From Blepharisma stoltei (taxonomy: Eukaryota > Ciliophora > Heterotrichea > Heterotrichida > Blepharismidae), in the NCBI GenBank assembly GCA_914767885.1, contig CAJZBQ010000012.1, positions 784,501 to 848,500 of the forward strand: a stretch of DNA of 64,000 nucleotides, in the 5' to 3' direction. Within the stretch, counting starts at the first letter, position 1, and each line of letters starts with the position of its first letter. Under the pieces are notes generated by a model. That model was not told the origin of the DNA and made no database searches. It saw only the letters and a list, made by a program, of their open reading frames with translations. Made by a program: the position numbers and the translations under genes. Shown here in pieces: positions 62,358 to 64,000 of this stretch.

Positions 62358-63098
62358 ATGAAGATAAGCAATGTGATACTGGTCCAAGGCCAACAACTGA
62401 CCAACAAACTAGTCAACGAAACTTCATCAGGTACTATTTTCTTCGAAAAAGACCATAATCACTTAAAACCTCCACTTTTGCCTCACCAAATCCTCCATTA
62501 TCTCAGGGCACCCCAATTTATTCCTAATCCTGAAAATTTTAACCTATCTAAACCTTCATATGAAGATTATATAGCACGAAGGCACAGTGTCAGAGAGTTT
62601 ACTCCTTTAAGTATTGAAAACGAGCATAGTCCTGTTATGAGATATTTATCATTATTAACGAATGATCCTATGATGAAAAGATCTATGAGCTTATTAGGAG
62701 ATTTCCAAAAGACTGATGAAATGAAGTCTTTACAAAAACCTCATATGCCACAGCTCGTGGCCAGACCTTATAGTCCTTATAGGCCTCAAATCCAAAAACG
62801 AGCTATTGGGAAAAAGCAAAATATAAATAATGCTAAAGACAATAAGAAAATAAAAACAAAGAGAAATATGAAAAAAGAAATTAATGTGAATGCAGAGTCA
62901 AGAAGGATGAGGAATGAGAATAAAGCAAAGATTAGAAACCCAAGCTTTAATAGGCTGGCTAGAGTTAAAGAAGAAATGATAAATTTTAAGCCGACTATTC
63001 AGAAAAACCATGAAATCAATTTAAGAATTCAAAAAAGGTCAAATTCGCAGCCTCAAATTAGCCGGATTGGCTGGGAAAAGTTAAAAATTCATTTATAA
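62358..63098 (+). CDS. hypothetical basic protein (246 aa)
   Basis: An intact frame, ATG at 62358 and TAA at 63096. The first ~90 residues are mixed; the C-terminal half is very basic (KKIKTKRNMKKEIN, RRMRNENKAKIRN), suggesting nuclear or microtubule binding. It contains RPYSPYRP, similar in style to other disordered ciliate proteins. No family is recognised. Confidence 0.65.
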   Translation: MKISNVILVQGQQLTNKLVNETSSGTIFFEKDHNHLKPPLLPHQILHYLRAPQFIPNPENFNLSKPSYEDYIARRHSVREFTPLSIENEHSPVMRYLSLLTNDPMMKRSMSLLGDFQKTDEMKSLQKPHMPQLVARPYSPYRPQIQKRAIGKKQNINNAKDNKKIKTKRNMKKEINVNAESRRMRNENKAKIRNPSFNRLARVKEEMINFKPTIQKNHEINLRIQKRSNSQPQISRIGWEKLKIHL

Positions 63099-63170
63099 AA
63101 AACTAATTTATTTATTATTTATTTTTTTAACAATTCATATACAATTTCTAATTAACACTTTAAACATTTG

Positions 63171-64000
63171 TTAAAACTTGGCCAAGATGATATCCTGGAA
63201 CTCTTGGAGATCAATTTCTCCATCACCGTTTTGGTCCACTTCACTAATGATTTCATTCCACACCCTATCATCACTTGGAGCACTACCTTCAAGAATCTTC
63301 CTGAGCTCTGCAGCAGATATTGACCCACTTCCATCTCTATCAAACACTTTAAAAGCAGTCTTCAAATTTTCAGCTGAAAGCACTTTTTCCATATTTAATG
63401 CAGCTTTCAGAAACTCTGTATAATCTACGAATCCGTTCTTGTCAGTATCAACTTCTTTCATTATTTTTGCGACCTCTCTGCCAGCTTCTTCAGCACCTAA
63501 AATTTCTGTATATTGATCTATTAAGTCTTCTTTGCTTATATTGTGCTAGTTTAAAATTCATTATGTTAATTATTATGAAATTCTTTTATTTTATATAAAA
63601 ATTAGGGCTGGCTGTTGCATATAATAAGGCAATTTAAATTTTTAAAAAATAATTTCCCATCACCGTTTTTATCAATAATCAAAAATATTTCTTTTAAACC
63701 TTTGGTGTCTTGTGGAGCCATACATTGTGTAGCAATAAATGTATGGACTGCATCTCTAAGCTTACTAGAGGCATGAAAGTTCCTTAAGTTTGATAAAACT
63801 TCATTTAGCATTTCTTTATTTGTAACAGTGCGGTCTATTCTTGATGTTACCCATGGATGCCGCAGAGCTTCTGTGGCTGAAATTCTGTTGCTTTCAGGGC
63901 ATAGCAGCACAGAGAGTAACTGTTTGGCTTCTTCTGAAATATTTGGTCATGGGTTTATTTCATAATTGACCTTTCCAGCTGTGACCTTTTTAATGATGTC
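63171..64000 (-). CDS. CDPK, C-terminal part (runs off the window)
   Basis: The 5' part lies beyond 64000. Visible are the last kinase subdomain (RISATEALRHPWV), the junction (LSNLRNFHASSKLRDAVHTF) and four EF-hands: DKNGDGKLSKED (restored after excision), DTDKNGFVDYTE, DRDGSGSISAAE and DQNGDGEIDLQE, all canonical. It is a third CDPK-type gene in the window, distinct from those at 1781 and 40243. One 113-bp insert interrupts the first EF-hand. The stop is TAA at 63171. Confidence 0.92.
63539..63651. other. TA-bounded IES in third CDPK
   Basis: Bounded by TA 63537-63538 and TA 63650-63651. Removal turns NGDGK into NGDGKLSKEDLIDQY, a complete EF-hand loop. It is AT-rich, with an in-frame stop if kept. 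Confidence 0.85.

Overview
The window looks like germline (micronuclear) DNA of a heterotrich ciliate, most probably Blepharisma or a close relative. Four lines of evidence support this. (1) In-frame TGA falls on conserved tryptophans (for example the kinase DIWSCG motif near 40973 and the casein-kinase FDWN motif near 33484), while TAA, and TAG once, are the only stops. (2) Five coding regions need removal of a 15-nt GT...AG intron. (3) Genes are packed tail to tail with short, very AT-rich spacers. (4) Most genes are broken by non-coding inserts whose removal at a short direct repeat (usually TA) restores the exact reading frame and the conserved protein. Such inserts are internal eliminated sequences (IESs), so the window is the unrearranged germline form. 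Mycoplasmas, diatoms and the Loxodes/Condylostoma codes fit less well.

Layout. 0.1-6.3 kb: a C5orf34-like protein, a CDPK-like kinase and a cluster of MITEs. 6.8-14.6 kb: three tandem ACSS3-like acyl-CoA synthetases, each 655 aa after insert removal. 14.7-18.6 kb: Fe/Mn superoxide dismutase, TMEM41B-like protein, tRNA-Val and deoxyhypusine synthase. 18.6-27.5 kb: STPGR protein, SelW-like protein, NPHP4-like tail, HSD17B4-like dehydrogenase, three unknown proteins and a zinc-finger coiled-coil protein. 27.5-32 kb: a retroposon, an unknown protein and gene-poor DNA. 32-39 kb: casein kinase 1, kinesin-8-like motor and sterol O-acyltransferase. 39-46 kb: ISCA1, a CDPK, a secreted Cys-rich protein, an unknown and a PROPPIN. 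46-52 kb: Rpn11, a LamG-like secreted protein, Erv46/ERGIC3, a RING protein and an XK-like membrane protein. 52-64 kb: FHA-FHA-PP2C, a RING/B-box/MORN protein, a TMEM184-like protein, two unknowns and the 3' part of another CDPK.

Four insert classes occur. Class 1: short AT-rich TA-bounded IESs (46-335 bp). Class 2: MITEs in three families (A, B, C) that share one design (CTCCC... termini, a terminal hairpin, then GGGGGTTAATTTT) but differ in the hairpin 'core word'; they sit in 3-bp TNA duplications. Class 3: SINE-like retroposons (families D and E) with 12-17 bp target duplications that contain TA, some nested. Class 4: long near-perfect palindromes (about 150-230 bp). Almost every conserved gene is intact only if these are removed. 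Two inserts in the synthetase genes, and one family C MITE in the RING/B-box/MORN gene, appear to use non-TA repeats.

All boundaries were worked out by hand from frame and homology. Matching macronuclear DNA or RNA would settle them.
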